In this document: positions 5,553 to 12,366 of the stretch, one piece after another
Position numbering within the stretch: the stretch's first letter is position 1
Layout of the letters: each line of letters starts with the position of its first letter
NCBI GenBank assembly: GCA_964484475.1
Contig: CAZAFU010000069.1
Coordinates: 1 to 14,973 of the forward strand
Direction of reading: 5' to 3'
From: Parvularcula sp964484475
GTDB taxonomy: Bacteria > Pseudomonadota > Alphaproteobacteria > Caulobacterales > Parvularculaceae
DNA length: 14,973 bases
Notes under the pieces: generated by a model
The model's input: only the letters and a program-made list of their open reading frames with translations
Databases searched by the model: none
What the model was told of the DNA's origin: nothing
Translations under genes and position numbers: made by a program

Positions 5553-7982
5553 GTGCCTCGTCGTTCGACCGCTCGCAAGCCTGACCCCCGCGAGGAGCTG
5601 CGCCTCGCGCTCAAGCGCCTGATTGCGCGAGCGGGCGGGGTGTCGCTGGTGCTCGCCGCGGGCTTCGTCGCGCTGAGCGTTGCGAGCTACGATGTCAGCG
5701 ACCCGAGCCTTTCCACCGCGACGGGCAGGGAGGCCATCGCCAACAGGGGCGGTGCCCTCGGTGCGATCACGGCGGATATCGCGCTTCAGTTCCTGGGCGG
5801 CGCCGTTCTTCCCCTGCTCGGCATCCTCGCCCTCTGGGGCAGCGACGCGGTCCGCTTCGGCACCCCCGGGACGACGCCCCGCACCGCGGTCCTGAAGGCG
5901 GCGTGCCTGCCATTCTCCACGGTCGCCTTTGCAGGCTTTCTCGCCGCGATGCCGCGCAGCGCGGACTGGCCGTTCATCGTCAGCTTCGGAGGGGTCTTCG
6001 GCGACGGCCTGCTCGCCCTCGCTTCGGGCCTGGTCTCCTTCGCCTTCCTGCCCTTCCCCCGCATGATCGCGGCGGCACTTCTTCTGGGCCTTGGGCTTTG
6101 GGGCTTCGCGTTCGCCGCAGGCCTGCGGGTCCTGCACCTCGCTGCGGCCGTCGACGCCATCCTCTACGCCGCGCAGGCCACGGGTGTGGGGGCGGAGAAC
6201 CTCCTCAGCAGGCTGAGGGAGAAGGTCCAGCCCCATGCCGAGGACAGGGAGGATGACGAAGAGCCTGTCGAGACCCTCGACGCCGAGCTGATCGAAGGGC
6301 CCTCCCAGAGCCCCGTGGATGCGGATATCGAGGACATCGAACCCCTCGAAGAAGTGATCCCCCAGGGCATCAGGCCCGACCGGCCGGCACCCGCCGAAAA
6401 GCCGCGCATCATGCGCGAGGTTCGCAAGGTGCCCCCGCGCAAGCGCGCCGAGGTCAGGAGAGGCCGAGGGTCCTACCAGTTTCCGGGCGTGCAGCTTCTC
6501 AAGGCGCCGAACCCCAAGGACCGCAAGGTGCTCGCCGACGCCGATCTCGAGGACCGCGCGCGGATGCTCGAGCGCGTGCTTTCGGACTTCAAGATCGGCG
6601 GCGAGATCGTGAAGGTCCGGCCCGGCCCCGTCGTGACGCTCTACGAGCTCGAACCTGCCGCCGGGGTGAAGTCGTCCCGGGTGATCGGGCTTGCCGATGA
6701 CATTGCCCGCTCGATGTCCGCGGTGGCGTGCCGGGTGGCTGTCGTGCCCGGCCGCAATGCGATAGGCATCGAGCTTCCCAACGACGACCGCGAGATGGTC
6801 TATTTCCGCGAGATGCTCAGCACCCGGGAGTTCGCGGAGGGCAAGAAGCTCAACCTCGCGCTCGGCAAGGATATCGGCGGGGACCCGCAATACGCCGACC
6901 TTGCCAAGATGCCCCACCTCCTGATCGCGGGCACCACGGGCTCGGGCAAGTCGGTGGGGATCAACACCATGATCCTGTCGCTGCTCTATCGTCTGACTCC
7001 TGACGAGTGCAAGATGATCATGGTCGACCCGAAGATGCTCGAGCTTTCGGTCTATGAGGGCATCCCCCACCTCCTCGCCCCCGTGGTCACCGACCCCCGC
7101 AAGGCCGTCATCGCCCTCAAATGGGTGGTGAAGGAAATGGAAGAGCGCTACCGCCGCATGTCCAAGGTTGGTGTCCGGAACATTTCCGGTTTCAACGACA
7201 GGGTGGCCGAGGCGAACGAGAACGGCGAGCCCCTGATCCGCAAGGTCCATTCGGGCTACGACCCCGAAACCGGCGAGCCGACCTACGAGGAGGAGGTCCT
7301 CGACGAGGAGAAGATGCCCTTCATCGTCGTGGTGATCGACGAGGTCGCTGACCTGATGATGGTCGCGGGCAAGGACATCGAGGCCATGGTGCAGCGTCTT
7401 GCGCAGATGGCGCGGGCGGCCGGCATCCACCTCATCATGGCGACCCAGAGGCCGTCCGTGGACGTCATCACCGGCACGATCAAGGCGAACTTCCCGACCC
7501 GGGTTTCCTTCCAGGTCACCTCGAAGATCGACTCGCGCACCATTCTCGGCGAGCAGGGCGCCGAGCAGCTCCTCGGCCAAGGTGACATGCTCTACATGGC
7601 AGGGGGTGGCCGGATCACCCGCGTGCACGGCGCCTTCGTTGCCGATGGCGAGGTCGAGCGGATCGTCGAGCACCTGAAGAGCCAGGGCAAGCCCGACTAC
7701 ATCCAGGAGGTCACCGAAGGCGGCGAGGACGACGACGCCATCGCCAGCCAGCTCGGTCTCGACCTCGGCGGGAACACAGGCTCCGGCGACGCGCTTTTCG
7801 ACCAGGCCGTGGCCATCGTCGCGAGGGACCGGAAGGCCTCGACCAGCTATCTCCAGCGCCGGTTGCAGATCGGCTACAACCGCGCAGCATCACTGATCGA
7901 GAAGCTCGAGGACGAAGGCATTGTCTCGCCTGCCAACCACGCGGGCAAGCGCGAGATCCTGATCGGCGAGGACGCCGCATGA
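5553..7982 (+). CDS. ftsK: DNA translocase FtsK
   Basis: An 809-residue septum-anchored DNA pump that moves the chromosome terminus during division. The N-terminus has about five hydrophobic segments (near 26-46, 76-98, 115-133, 148-167 and 169-190). An acidic then basic linker follows (about 195-310), much shorter than in E. coli but normal for alphaproteobacteria. The motor begins near 310 (YQFPGVQLLKAPNPKD). The Walker A motif is GTTGSGKS at 460-467 with Lys466, and the Walker B is FIVVVIDE at 590-597. A conserved TQRPSVDVITG block follows. The C-terminal gamma winged helix (about 746-805, including STSYLQRRLQIGYNRAA) reads KOPS sequences. The start is GTG. The TGA stop lies at the base of a strong hairpin. 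The whole gene is intact with no frame break. Confidence 0.97.
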   Translation: MPRRSTARKPDPREELRLALKRLIARAGGVSLVLAAGFVALSVASYDVSDPSLSTATGREAIANRGGALGAITADIALQFLGGAVLPLLGILALWGSDAVRFGTPGTTPRTAVLKAACLPFSTVAFAGFLAAMPRSADWPFIVSFGGVFGDGLLALASGLVSFAFLPFPRMIAAALLLGLGLWGFAFAAGLRVLHLAAAVDAILYAAQATGVGAENLLSRLREKVQPHAEDREDDEEPVETLDAELIEGPSQSPVDADIEDIEPLEEVIPQGIRPDRPAPAEKPRIMREVRKVPPRKRAEVRRGRGSYQFPGVQLLKAPNPKDRKVLADADLEDRARMLERVLSDFKIGGEIVKVRPGPVVTLYELEPAAGVKSSRVIGLADDIARSMSAVACRVAVVPGRNAIGIELPNDDREMVYFREMLSTREFAEGKKLNLALGKDIGGDPQYADLAKMPHLLIAGTTGSGKSVGINTMILSLLYRLTPDECKMIMVDPKMLELSVYEGIPHLLAPVVTDPRKAVIALKWVVKEMEERYRRMSKVGVRNISGFNDRVAEANENGEPLIRKVHSGYDPETGEPTYEEEVLDEEKMPFIVVVIDEVADLMMVAGKDIEAMVQRLAQMARAAGIHLIMATQRPSVDVITGTIKANFPTRVSFQVTSKIDSRTILGEQGAEQLLGQGDMLYMAGGGRITRVHGAFVADGEVERIVEHLKSQGKPDYIQEVTEGGEDDDAIASQLGLDLGGNTGSGDALFDQAVAIVARDRKASTSYLQRRLQIGYNRAASLIEKLEDEGIVSPANHAGKREILIGEDAA

Positions 7983-8010
7983 AAAACGGCGGCCCGCGAG
8001 GGGCCGCCGT
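7981..8010 (-). terminator. Strong terminator of the VPLPA-CTERM gene, shared with ftsK
   Basis: ACGGCGGCCC (7986-7995) and GGGCCGCCGT (8001-8010) form a perfect 10-bp stem with a 5-base loop. On the minus strand the stem is followed by TTTTTC, a proper T tract, so it terminates the gene ending at 8035. On the plus strand it starts four bases after the ftsK stop but has no T run, so it would be weaker there. The minus-strand T tract runs up to the ftsK stop codon. Confidence 0.75.
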
Positions 8011-8034
8011 CCGGTCATTCGACTGAAGATCCGC

Positions 8035-8739
8035 TTACGCCTTGCGGCGACGGCGCGCCGCGGCAAAACCGGCGATCGGCGCGAACAGAAGCGCAGCACC
8101 GGGAAGCGGCACTTCGCCCGTGATGTCACCAGCGCTCGTGAAGAGCCTGAAGGTGTTGCCCGTGATGGCGCTTTGCGTGCCGTCGGCGTCCATGAAGACC
8201 ATGGAGGTGATCCCCGAGACGTTCGCCATGTCCACGGTCAGGTCGAACTGACCGGCATCCGGGTCGATGCGCATCACGTAGCCATCGGTGCAGCAGTTGT
8301 TCCACTGGTGATCGAAGCGGAAACTGGTCGGGCCGACCTGCGGGTAGTTGTCGTTGCCGTCATTATCGTCACGGACGATCAGTGCACCCTGGCCCTGCGC
8401 GAACTGCGCGGTGGTATCGAGGGTGCCGCCGGAGCCGTCATCGTCCATGTCGAACACGGCGAAGAGGGCGAGGTCCGCATCGGTGGTCTCGACCAGGAAG
8501 AATTTGGCGACGCCGGACTCCGCTGCGAGATCGGCAAGGCCGGTGCCGTTGTTGAAGCTCCACCGTTCCGGCGAGCCGTACTGGTAGGCACCCGCCGCGG
8601 TGTCGGCGACGACGTACTCTTCGACGACCTCGCCGGGATTGCCGGTGGTCTGGAAGTTGATGATGGGCGCTGCCGACGCGGTGCCGAGAAGGCCTCCAGC
8701 AGCAACAACAGCCGCAAGGGCGGTCGAGATCTTGGTCAT
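8035..8739 (-). CDS. Secreted protein with VPLPA-CTERM sorting tail
   Basis: A 234-residue exported protein. It has a clear signal peptide (MTKISTALAAVVAAGGLLGT then ASA, cleavage near residue 23). At the C-terminus is a PEP-CTERM-like sorting signal of the VPLPA type: VPLPGAALLF at about 210, a hydrophobic helix, and the basic cluster ARRRRKA at the end. Such tails are recognised by exosortases, none of which lies in this window. The mature body is acidic, with an Asp-rich stretch (FDMDDDGSGGTLD) and a CC pair in WNNCCTDGY. I recognise no catalytic domain. The start is the ATG at 8737-8739. A longer frame to 8781 would place 14 polar residues before the signal peptide. It follows ada by 84 bases on the same strand and is convergent with ftsK. 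A cell-surface or extracellular-matrix role is inferred. Confidence 0.85.
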   Translation of the reverse strand: MTKISTALAAVVAAGGLLGTASAAPIINFQTTGNPGEVVEEYVVADTAAGAYQYGSPERWSFNNGTGLADLAAESGVAKFFLVETTDADLALFAVFDMDDDGSGGTLDTTAQFAQGQGALIVRDDNDGNDNYPQVGPTSFRFDHQWNNCCTDGYVMRIDPDAGQFDLTVDMANVSGITSMVFMDADGTQSAITGNTFRLFTSAGDITGEVPLPGAALLFAPIAGFAAARRRRKA

Positions 8740-8773
8740 GGTTTTCGTTCCCTGCCTTAAAGGTTCCCTAACC

Positions 8774-8803
8774 GTTATCAAATCACCGCCAGGGTGGGAA
8801 CAA
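8774..8803 (-). promoter_or_regulatory. Possible promoter of the VPLPA-CTERM gene
   Basis: On the minus strand TTGTTC (8798-8803) and GATAAC (8774-8779) are 18 bases apart and end about 35 bases before the start codon. The match to sigma-70 is only partial. Three copies of GTTCCC (8747-8752, 8763-8768 and, inverted, 8796-8801) lie in the same interval. Confidence 0.25.
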
Positions 8804-8823
8804 TTTTATGAAATGAGGTTAAC

Positions 8824-9888
8824 TCAAGATTTGTCCAGCAATCTGAAGTGCTTCGCCTCATGGTCGATCAGCCAGCGCTTGCGCCAGACACCGCCTGCGT
8901 AGCCTGAAAGGCTTCCGTCCGCCGCGGTCACCCGGTGACAGGGCAGGATGATCGCCAGCCGGTTGGTCGCGTTCGCCCGGGCGACGGCCCGCGCCGCCGC
9001 CGGTCGCCCCACCGCCGCCGCAAGCTCGCGGTAGCTCCACACCGTCCCGGCCGGGATCTCGGCCAGGACCCGCCGCGCCTCGGTGAAGAAGGCCGGCCCG
9101 TGGTCGGCGACCTCGACGCTGAAACGGTGCAGCCTGCCCTCGAAATAGGCCGAGAGCTCTTCGTTCAGCGTGCCGATCGTATCGTTGGTCCCGAGGCTGG
9201 TCGCGTGGCCGGTCCGCTCCTCGACGGCCTTGACGGACGGGCCAAGGTTCTTCCTGTCGGCGAATTCCAGAAGATGCAGCGCGCCTTCCGTCGCCACGGC
9301 GATCATCGGTCCCAGGGGCGTGTCGATGAAGCTGAGCCTGAGGGGGCTCGTTCTGGTCAGGACCCCGGGCGGTCGTCCCAGAAGCTTGGCGACCGCCGCA
9401 CGAAAGGCGCTCGGGCTTTCGAAGCCGGCATCGAGCTGCCCCTCGATCACGGCTCCGGTTGCGCCCGTGCTCTCGACCCCCCGCCGCAGCCTTCGCGAGC
9501 GGGCGAGGCTGAGGAAGGTGACGCCGAACTGCCGCCGGAAGCCGCGCCTGACCGTCGAGGGGTCATGGCCCATCTTCCGAAGCTCGGCCTCGCTCCACTT
9601 CCGCTCGGGATCGGCTTCGAGGGCATCGAGAAGATCCCTCACATAGGGCTCGAGGGCCTCCCCGCCTCCGAGGGGCCTGCAGCGCTTGCATGGCCGGAAG
9701 CCCCGCTCGACCGCTTCACGGGCAGAAGGGAGGAACACCACATTCTCCCGTTTGGGTTTCGGGGCGGGGCAGGTGAGGCGGCAGAAGATGCCCGTGGTGG
9801 TCACGGCGGCGAAGGCCCGGCCCTCGACCTCGGGAGCCCGCTTGATGAAGAGATCGTAGAGCTCGGCATCGGAGAGTGTTGTCGTCAT
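8824..9888 (-). CDS. ada: Ada-type bifunctional DNA methyl repair protein and transcriptional activator
   Basis: A 354-residue protein, the same length as E. coli Ada, with all three parts. The N-terminal zinc domain has Cys36 and Cys40 (GIFCRLTC) and Cys67 and Cys70 (FRPCKRC). These match the zinc-binding set in which the first Cys takes up methyl groups from phosphotriesters. An AraC-type helix-turn-helix region follows (about 90-180, including STVRRGFRRQFG and SPSAFRAAVAKLLG). The C-terminal O6-methylguanine methyltransferase has the acceptor Cys317 in PCHRV. Methylated Ada normally activates its own gene and other repair genes, but no clear Ada box is visible upstream. The ATG is at 9886-9888, with only a weak AGGG site. 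It is divergent from lolA, and upstream of the VPLPA-CTERM gene on the same strand. Confidence 0.95.
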   Translation of the reverse strand: MTTTLSDAELYDLFIKRAPEVEGRAFAAVTTTGIFCRLTCPAPKPKRENVVFLPSAREAVERGFRPCKRCRPLGGGEALEPYVRDLLDALEADPERKWSEAELRKMGHDPSTVRRGFRRQFGVTFLSLARSRRLRRGVESTGATGAVIEGQLDAGFESPSAFRAAVAKLLGRPPGVLTRTSPLRLSFIDTPLGPMIAVATEGALHLLEFADRKNLGPSVKAVEERTGHATSLGTNDTIGTLNEELSAYFEGRLHRFSVEVADHGPAFFTEARRVLAEIPAGTVWSYRELAAAVGRPAAARAVARANATNRLAIILPCHRVTAADGSLSGYAGGVWRKRWLIDHEAKHFRLLDKS

Positions 9889-10032
9889 GCATCAGCCCTA
9901 GGCAAAAACGCCCTCCGAAGACGCCGGGAAACGGGCAGGTCATCTTGACCGGCGCATCTTTCCGCTTCGACACTTCAGTTGTGGGCCGAGCGCCCCTTAG
10001 ACCGCCAGTATACCCTGCGTTGAAGGAATTCC

Positions 10033-10689
10033 ATGCTGTCTCTCGTGCTCTCCGGACTGATGGCGCTCAATGTCGCCGGCGCCGCGCCGGCAACGGCCAC
10101 GGCTGCCGTGCCCATGGCGGCCGGGCAAGTCGAGGACGGTGCGGCCTCCCGGACCCGCAGCCTTCTCGAGTCCGCGGCCTCCTGCCTCGAAGCCATCGAC
10201 AATCTCGAAGCCAGATTCATGCAGGTGGCACCCTCCGGGGCCATCTCCACAGGCAAGTTCTTCCTGTCGCGACCGGGCAAGATGCGCTTCGAATACGACG
10301 CCCCGAACCCGATGACGATCATTGCCACGGGCGGTCTCGTCTATGTCCATGACGAGGATCTCAACACGACCGAGAGCTATCCGGTCGGCCAGACGCCCCT
10401 GCGCTACCTGCTCGCCAAGGAGCTGGATCTCGACAGCGCGCAGGTGATCGCCGTCGAGGAGAACGAGCACGGTCTCAAGATCACGCTCTCGGCCAAGGAC
10501 CAGAACCTGCAGGGCCTGCTTGCCCTGCTCTTCAAGCCCGAGCCCCTGACCCTGGCGGGCTGGTCCTTCGTGGATCCCAATGGCGACATGACCGTGGTGA
10601 GCCTTGACGGCGTCGAGGAGCCGCGCCGCCTGTCGAGCCGGCTCTTCCGCATCCCCGAAGCGGGCGGGACGTTCCTGCGGGACAACTGA
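10033..10689 (+). CDS. lolA: Outer-membrane lipoprotein carrier protein LolA
   Basis: A 218-residue LolA-family periplasmic chaperone that carries lipoproteins from LolCDE at the inner membrane to the outer membrane. The N-terminus is a hydrophobic export signal (MLSLVLSGLMALNVAGAAPA). The LolA fold follows from about residue 50: LEARFMQVAPSGAISTGKFF, then the family signature RPGKMRFEYDAPNPMTI, then HDEDLNTTESYPVGQTPLRY, and a C-terminal strand SSRLFRIPE. The start is the ATG at 10033 with GAAGGA upstream at a good distance. In many alphaproteobacteria lolA follows ftsK directly. Here two minus-strand genes separate them, so lolA needs its own promoter in the 144-base gap from ada. I see no convincing one. 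Confidence 0.93.
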   Translation: MLSLVLSGLMALNVAGAAPATATAAVPMAAGQVEDGAASRTRSLLESAASCLEAIDNLEARFMQVAPSGAISTGKFFLSRPGKMRFEYDAPNPMTIIATGGLVYVHDEDLNTTESYPVGQTPLRYLLAKELDLDSAQVIAVEENEHGLKITLSAKDQNLQGLLALLFKPEPLTLAGWSFVDPNGDMTVVSLDGVEEPRRLSSRLFRIPEAGGTFLRDN

Positions 10690-10694
10690 GAGGC

Positions 10695-10714
10695 CTGTTG
10701 TTAAGAAACAACAG
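10695..10714. other. Perfect AT-rich dyad just after lolA
   Basis: CTGTTGTT (10695-10702) and AACAACAG (10707-10714) are perfect complements around AAGA. It begins five bases beyond the lolA stop. It has neither a GC-rich stem nor a T tract, so it is not a standard terminator. It looks more like an operator-type dyad or a weak RNA hairpin. Confidence 0.5.
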
Positions 10715-10886
10715 TCAACCCTACCGCTGTGTAACTGGCCGGGCGGTTCGCGCCGAATTAGCCTGAACTTGGCTCCGGTTTAATCTGCCCCCCTCCAAAG
10801 CCGGAGCCGCCTGGGCCGCGCTGGCCTGGAAGACGCCCTAGACCGCGCCCGCTCTCTCTCCCATGAGAGGCGGGCGCTTTCTATTT
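10715..10886 (+). ncRNA. Candidate small RNA or structured leader downstream of lolA
   Basis: No coding frame is supported here. The stretch can form three hairpins: a short GGCG/CGCC stem (10742-10754); a stem GGCTCCGGTTT with AAGCCGGAGCC (10771-10781 with 10798-10808, one G-U pair); and a strong terminator stem (10845-10877). The loop of the second hairpin carries CTGCCCCCCTCC, which is complementary to Shine-Dalgarno-like purine runs. Ending in an intrinsic terminator fits a free small RNA, but it could also be the lolA 3' UTR or an attenuator leader of the next gene. The 5' end is not determined. Confidence 0.35.
10845..10886 (+). terminator. Strong intrinsic terminator before the unrecognised gene at 10901
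   Basis: GCGCCCGC (10845-10852) pairs with GCGGGCGC (10870-10877), and inside it CTCTC (10854-10858) pairs with GAGAG (10865-10869) across one bulged T. The tract TTTCTATTT follows (10878-10886). It acts on the plus strand. It ends 14 bases before the next start codon, so transcription of that gene must start within or through it. Confidence 0.85.
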
Positions 10887-10892
10887 GGTCCC

Positions 10893-10898
10893 GAGGAA
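10893..10898 (+). promoter_or_regulatory. Ribosome binding site of the gene at 10901
   Basis: GAGGAA, 2 bases before a TTG at 10901 and 8 bases before a second in-frame TTG at 10907. By spacing the second TTG is at least as likely to be the true start. Confidence 0.45.
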
Positions 10899-10900
10899 CA

Positions 10901-11530
10901 TTGATCTTGCAAGACGACGACGACCTTCCCCTCGACCCTGACATGCTCAACGACCTGGAGCGGGAGATTCCGCTTCTCGTGGGTGTCAGGCGTCTTGCAG
11001 ACCGTTTCGACAGGATGCCCTGGTTCGCGCATCTCGGCGAACCGCCGACCCCGGAGGTCAGGAGGGTCGCGGAGGCCTACGTCGACGCGCTGGGCTTTCC
11101 GGAGGCTGAGCTTGCAATCCTTCCGACCCCTGAAGATGCAGCGTTCGCAGCCGAGACCCTGGATTGGGCGAGCCCGGCCTGGGAGGCCGAGGAGCTTGCC
11201 CGGACGGATCTTTCGGCGCGGGCCCTCGAAGTCCTCTCGGAAGAGGCGCTCGAGATCGCCCTGAAGATCGTCACATCGAAGGCCGGGGAAGCGGCGAGGG
11301 AGGCGATGGAAGAGGCGGGCGCATTGTGGGACATCAACGACGAGCCCGTGCGCAACCTTGCCGTGGGGGCGGCCGTGCAGGCCGCCGCCAGCGCGGCCAT
11401 TGCGATCCTCGCGGCCGAGGCCGACCCCGAACTCGACCTCAGGGAGCATCTCTTCACGAGGAAGCTCAAGCTCTTCGAGCTCGGCCGCTGGCCGGTCTCC
11501 GTGGTCGGACAGAGCTTCTCGCTATTCTGA
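10901..11530 (+). CDS. Unrecognised alanine-rich protein
   Basis: A 209-residue protein of no family I recognise. It has an acidic N-terminus with an Asp run (QDDDDLPLDPD). A central region is rich in Ala and Glu and probably helical (AAEALDW-like segments, EALEIALKIVTSKAGEAARE). Next comes an alanine-rich stretch (AVGAAVQAAASAAIAILAAE, about 150-172) that is too polar at its ends to call a sure membrane helix. The C-terminus is mixed basic and hydrophobic (FTRKLKLFELGRWPVSVVGQ). There is no signal peptide. The start is uncertain: TTG at 10901, TTG at 10907 or ATG at 10943. Codon bias and length support a real gene. Its last 9 bases overlap the end of the convergent transporter gene, and a strong terminator precedes it. 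I assign no function. Confidence 0.75.
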   Translation: MILQDDDDLPLDPDMLNDLEREIPLLVGVRRLADRFDRMPWFAHLGEPPTPEVRRVAEAYVDALGFPEAELAILPTPEDAAFAAETLDWASPAWEAEELARTDLSARALEVLSEEALEIALKIVTSKAGEAAREAMEEAGALWDINDEPVRNLAVGAAVQAAASAAIAILAAEADPELDLREHLFTRKLKLFELGRWPVSVVGQSFSLF

Positions 11531-12271
11531 TCCGATGGCGAGGTATATCAGCCACACGGCGAGCGCCGTCAGCACCCATTTGAGGGCGCGGCGGAAAACC
11601 TGCTCGTCGAGCCGCTTCAGGATGCGGGTGCCGACGAAGGTGCCTGCGAAACCCGCGACCAGCGCCGTCCCCATCAACGCGTACCACGGCTGGTAGTCGA
11701 AGCCGCCGAACGCGAAGATCGCGACCTTTCCGCCATGCTGGAGCGTCATGCATGCCCCCGCCGTGGCGATCAGCGCGAGGCGGGTGAAATCCTGTCGCTT
11801 GGCGAGGATCGCGGTGATGAACGGTCCGGACGCGCCGACGAACAGTGTGAGGAACATCGAAAGGCTGCCAGCGAGGGCGTAGAAGGGCCCGCCCGCGGGA
11901 AAGCCGATCTTCGGCCCCCACTGGGTGAAGAGGATGAAGCCGGCCACCGCGAGGCGCAGGACCCTCGGCGGCAGGCCGAAGACCACCTGCGCACCGACAA
12001 GCCCGCCGACGACCGCCCCGGCCGCGAAGGCGACCAGGACGCGCCGGTCCACATGGGGAAGGAGCAGCCCGGAACGACCCGCGTTCGATCCCGTCATCAC
12101 CACCGCATGCACCGGAATGACGGCCGCGGCCGGCAGGAGGGCGCTCATGGTCCCGATCAGGAGGAGCCCGCCGCCGATCGAGAACGCCGCCGTGATGGCG
12201 GAGCCGAGGAAGCTTACCGCCGTGATGATCAGGAAGGGCGCGAGGGCGAAACCCTCGGGGCCAAGAGGCAT
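11522..12271 (-). CDS. Sulfite exporter TauE/SafE (TSUP) family membrane protein
   Basis: A 249-residue integral membrane protein of the TauE/SafE family, whose members move organosulfur compounds, sulfite or related anions across the inner membrane. About seven or eight hydrophobic segments are visible across its length. They include FLIITAVSFLGSAITAAFSI followed by GGG, VLVAFAAGAVVGGLVGAQV in the middle, FYALAGSLSMFLTLFVGASG and VLTALAVWLIYLAIG at the end. The paired glycine-rich repeats (SIGGGLLLIG in the first half, VGASGPFITAIL in the second) fit the duplicated layout of the family. The start chosen is the ATG at 12269-12271, with GGGAG nine bases upstream. A TTG six bases earlier is too close to that site. 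The substrate is unknown. Its TAG stop lies inside the end of the convergent gene. Confidence 0.88.
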   Translation of the reverse strand: MPLGPEGFALAPFLIITAVSFLGSAITAAFSIGGGLLLIGTMSALLPAAAVIPVHAVVMTGSNAGRSGLLLPHVDRRVLVAFAAGAVVGGLVGAQVVFGLPPRVLRLAVAGFILFTQWGPKIGFPAGGPFYALAGSLSMFLTLFVGASGPFITAILAKRQDFTRLALIATAGACMTLQHGGKVAIFAFGGFDYQPWYALMGTALVAGFAGTFVGTRILKRLDEQVFRRALKWVLTALAVWLIYLAIGSE

Positions 12272-12280
12272 GGGCAAAGT

Positions 12281-12285
12281 CTCCC
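12281..12285 (-). promoter_or_regulatory. Ribosome binding site of the TauE/SafE gene
   Basis: GGGAG on the minus strand, nine bases before the ATG at 12271 but only three before the TTG at 12277. It favours the ATG. Confidence 0.55.
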
Positions 12286-12354
12286 AGAAGGGGGCGCAGG
12301 CGGCTGCCTAGGCAGTTCCGGCTCTCCGTGATAGAAGGTTAAGACTTGATAACG

Positions 12355-12360
12355 AAGGGG
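12355..12360 (+). promoter_or_regulatory. Ribosome binding site of the gene at 12367
   Basis: AAGGGG six bases before the ATG at 12367. It rules out the upstream TTG at 12346 as the likely start. Confidence 0.6.
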
Positions 12361-12366
12361 ATCGCC

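Noticed and set aside
5487..7673. A 728-codon open frame on the minus strand, antisense to ftsK
   Set aside because: It lies fully inside ftsK, and its product is rich in His, Asp, Gly and Arg in the way antisense readings of GC-rich genes are. It has no recognisable domain.
9889..10032. An Ada box or a clear promoter pair between ada and lolA
   Set aside because: Only loose matches such as TTGACC at 9955 and TATACC near 10011 were found, with wrong spacing. No convincing Ada box was seen.
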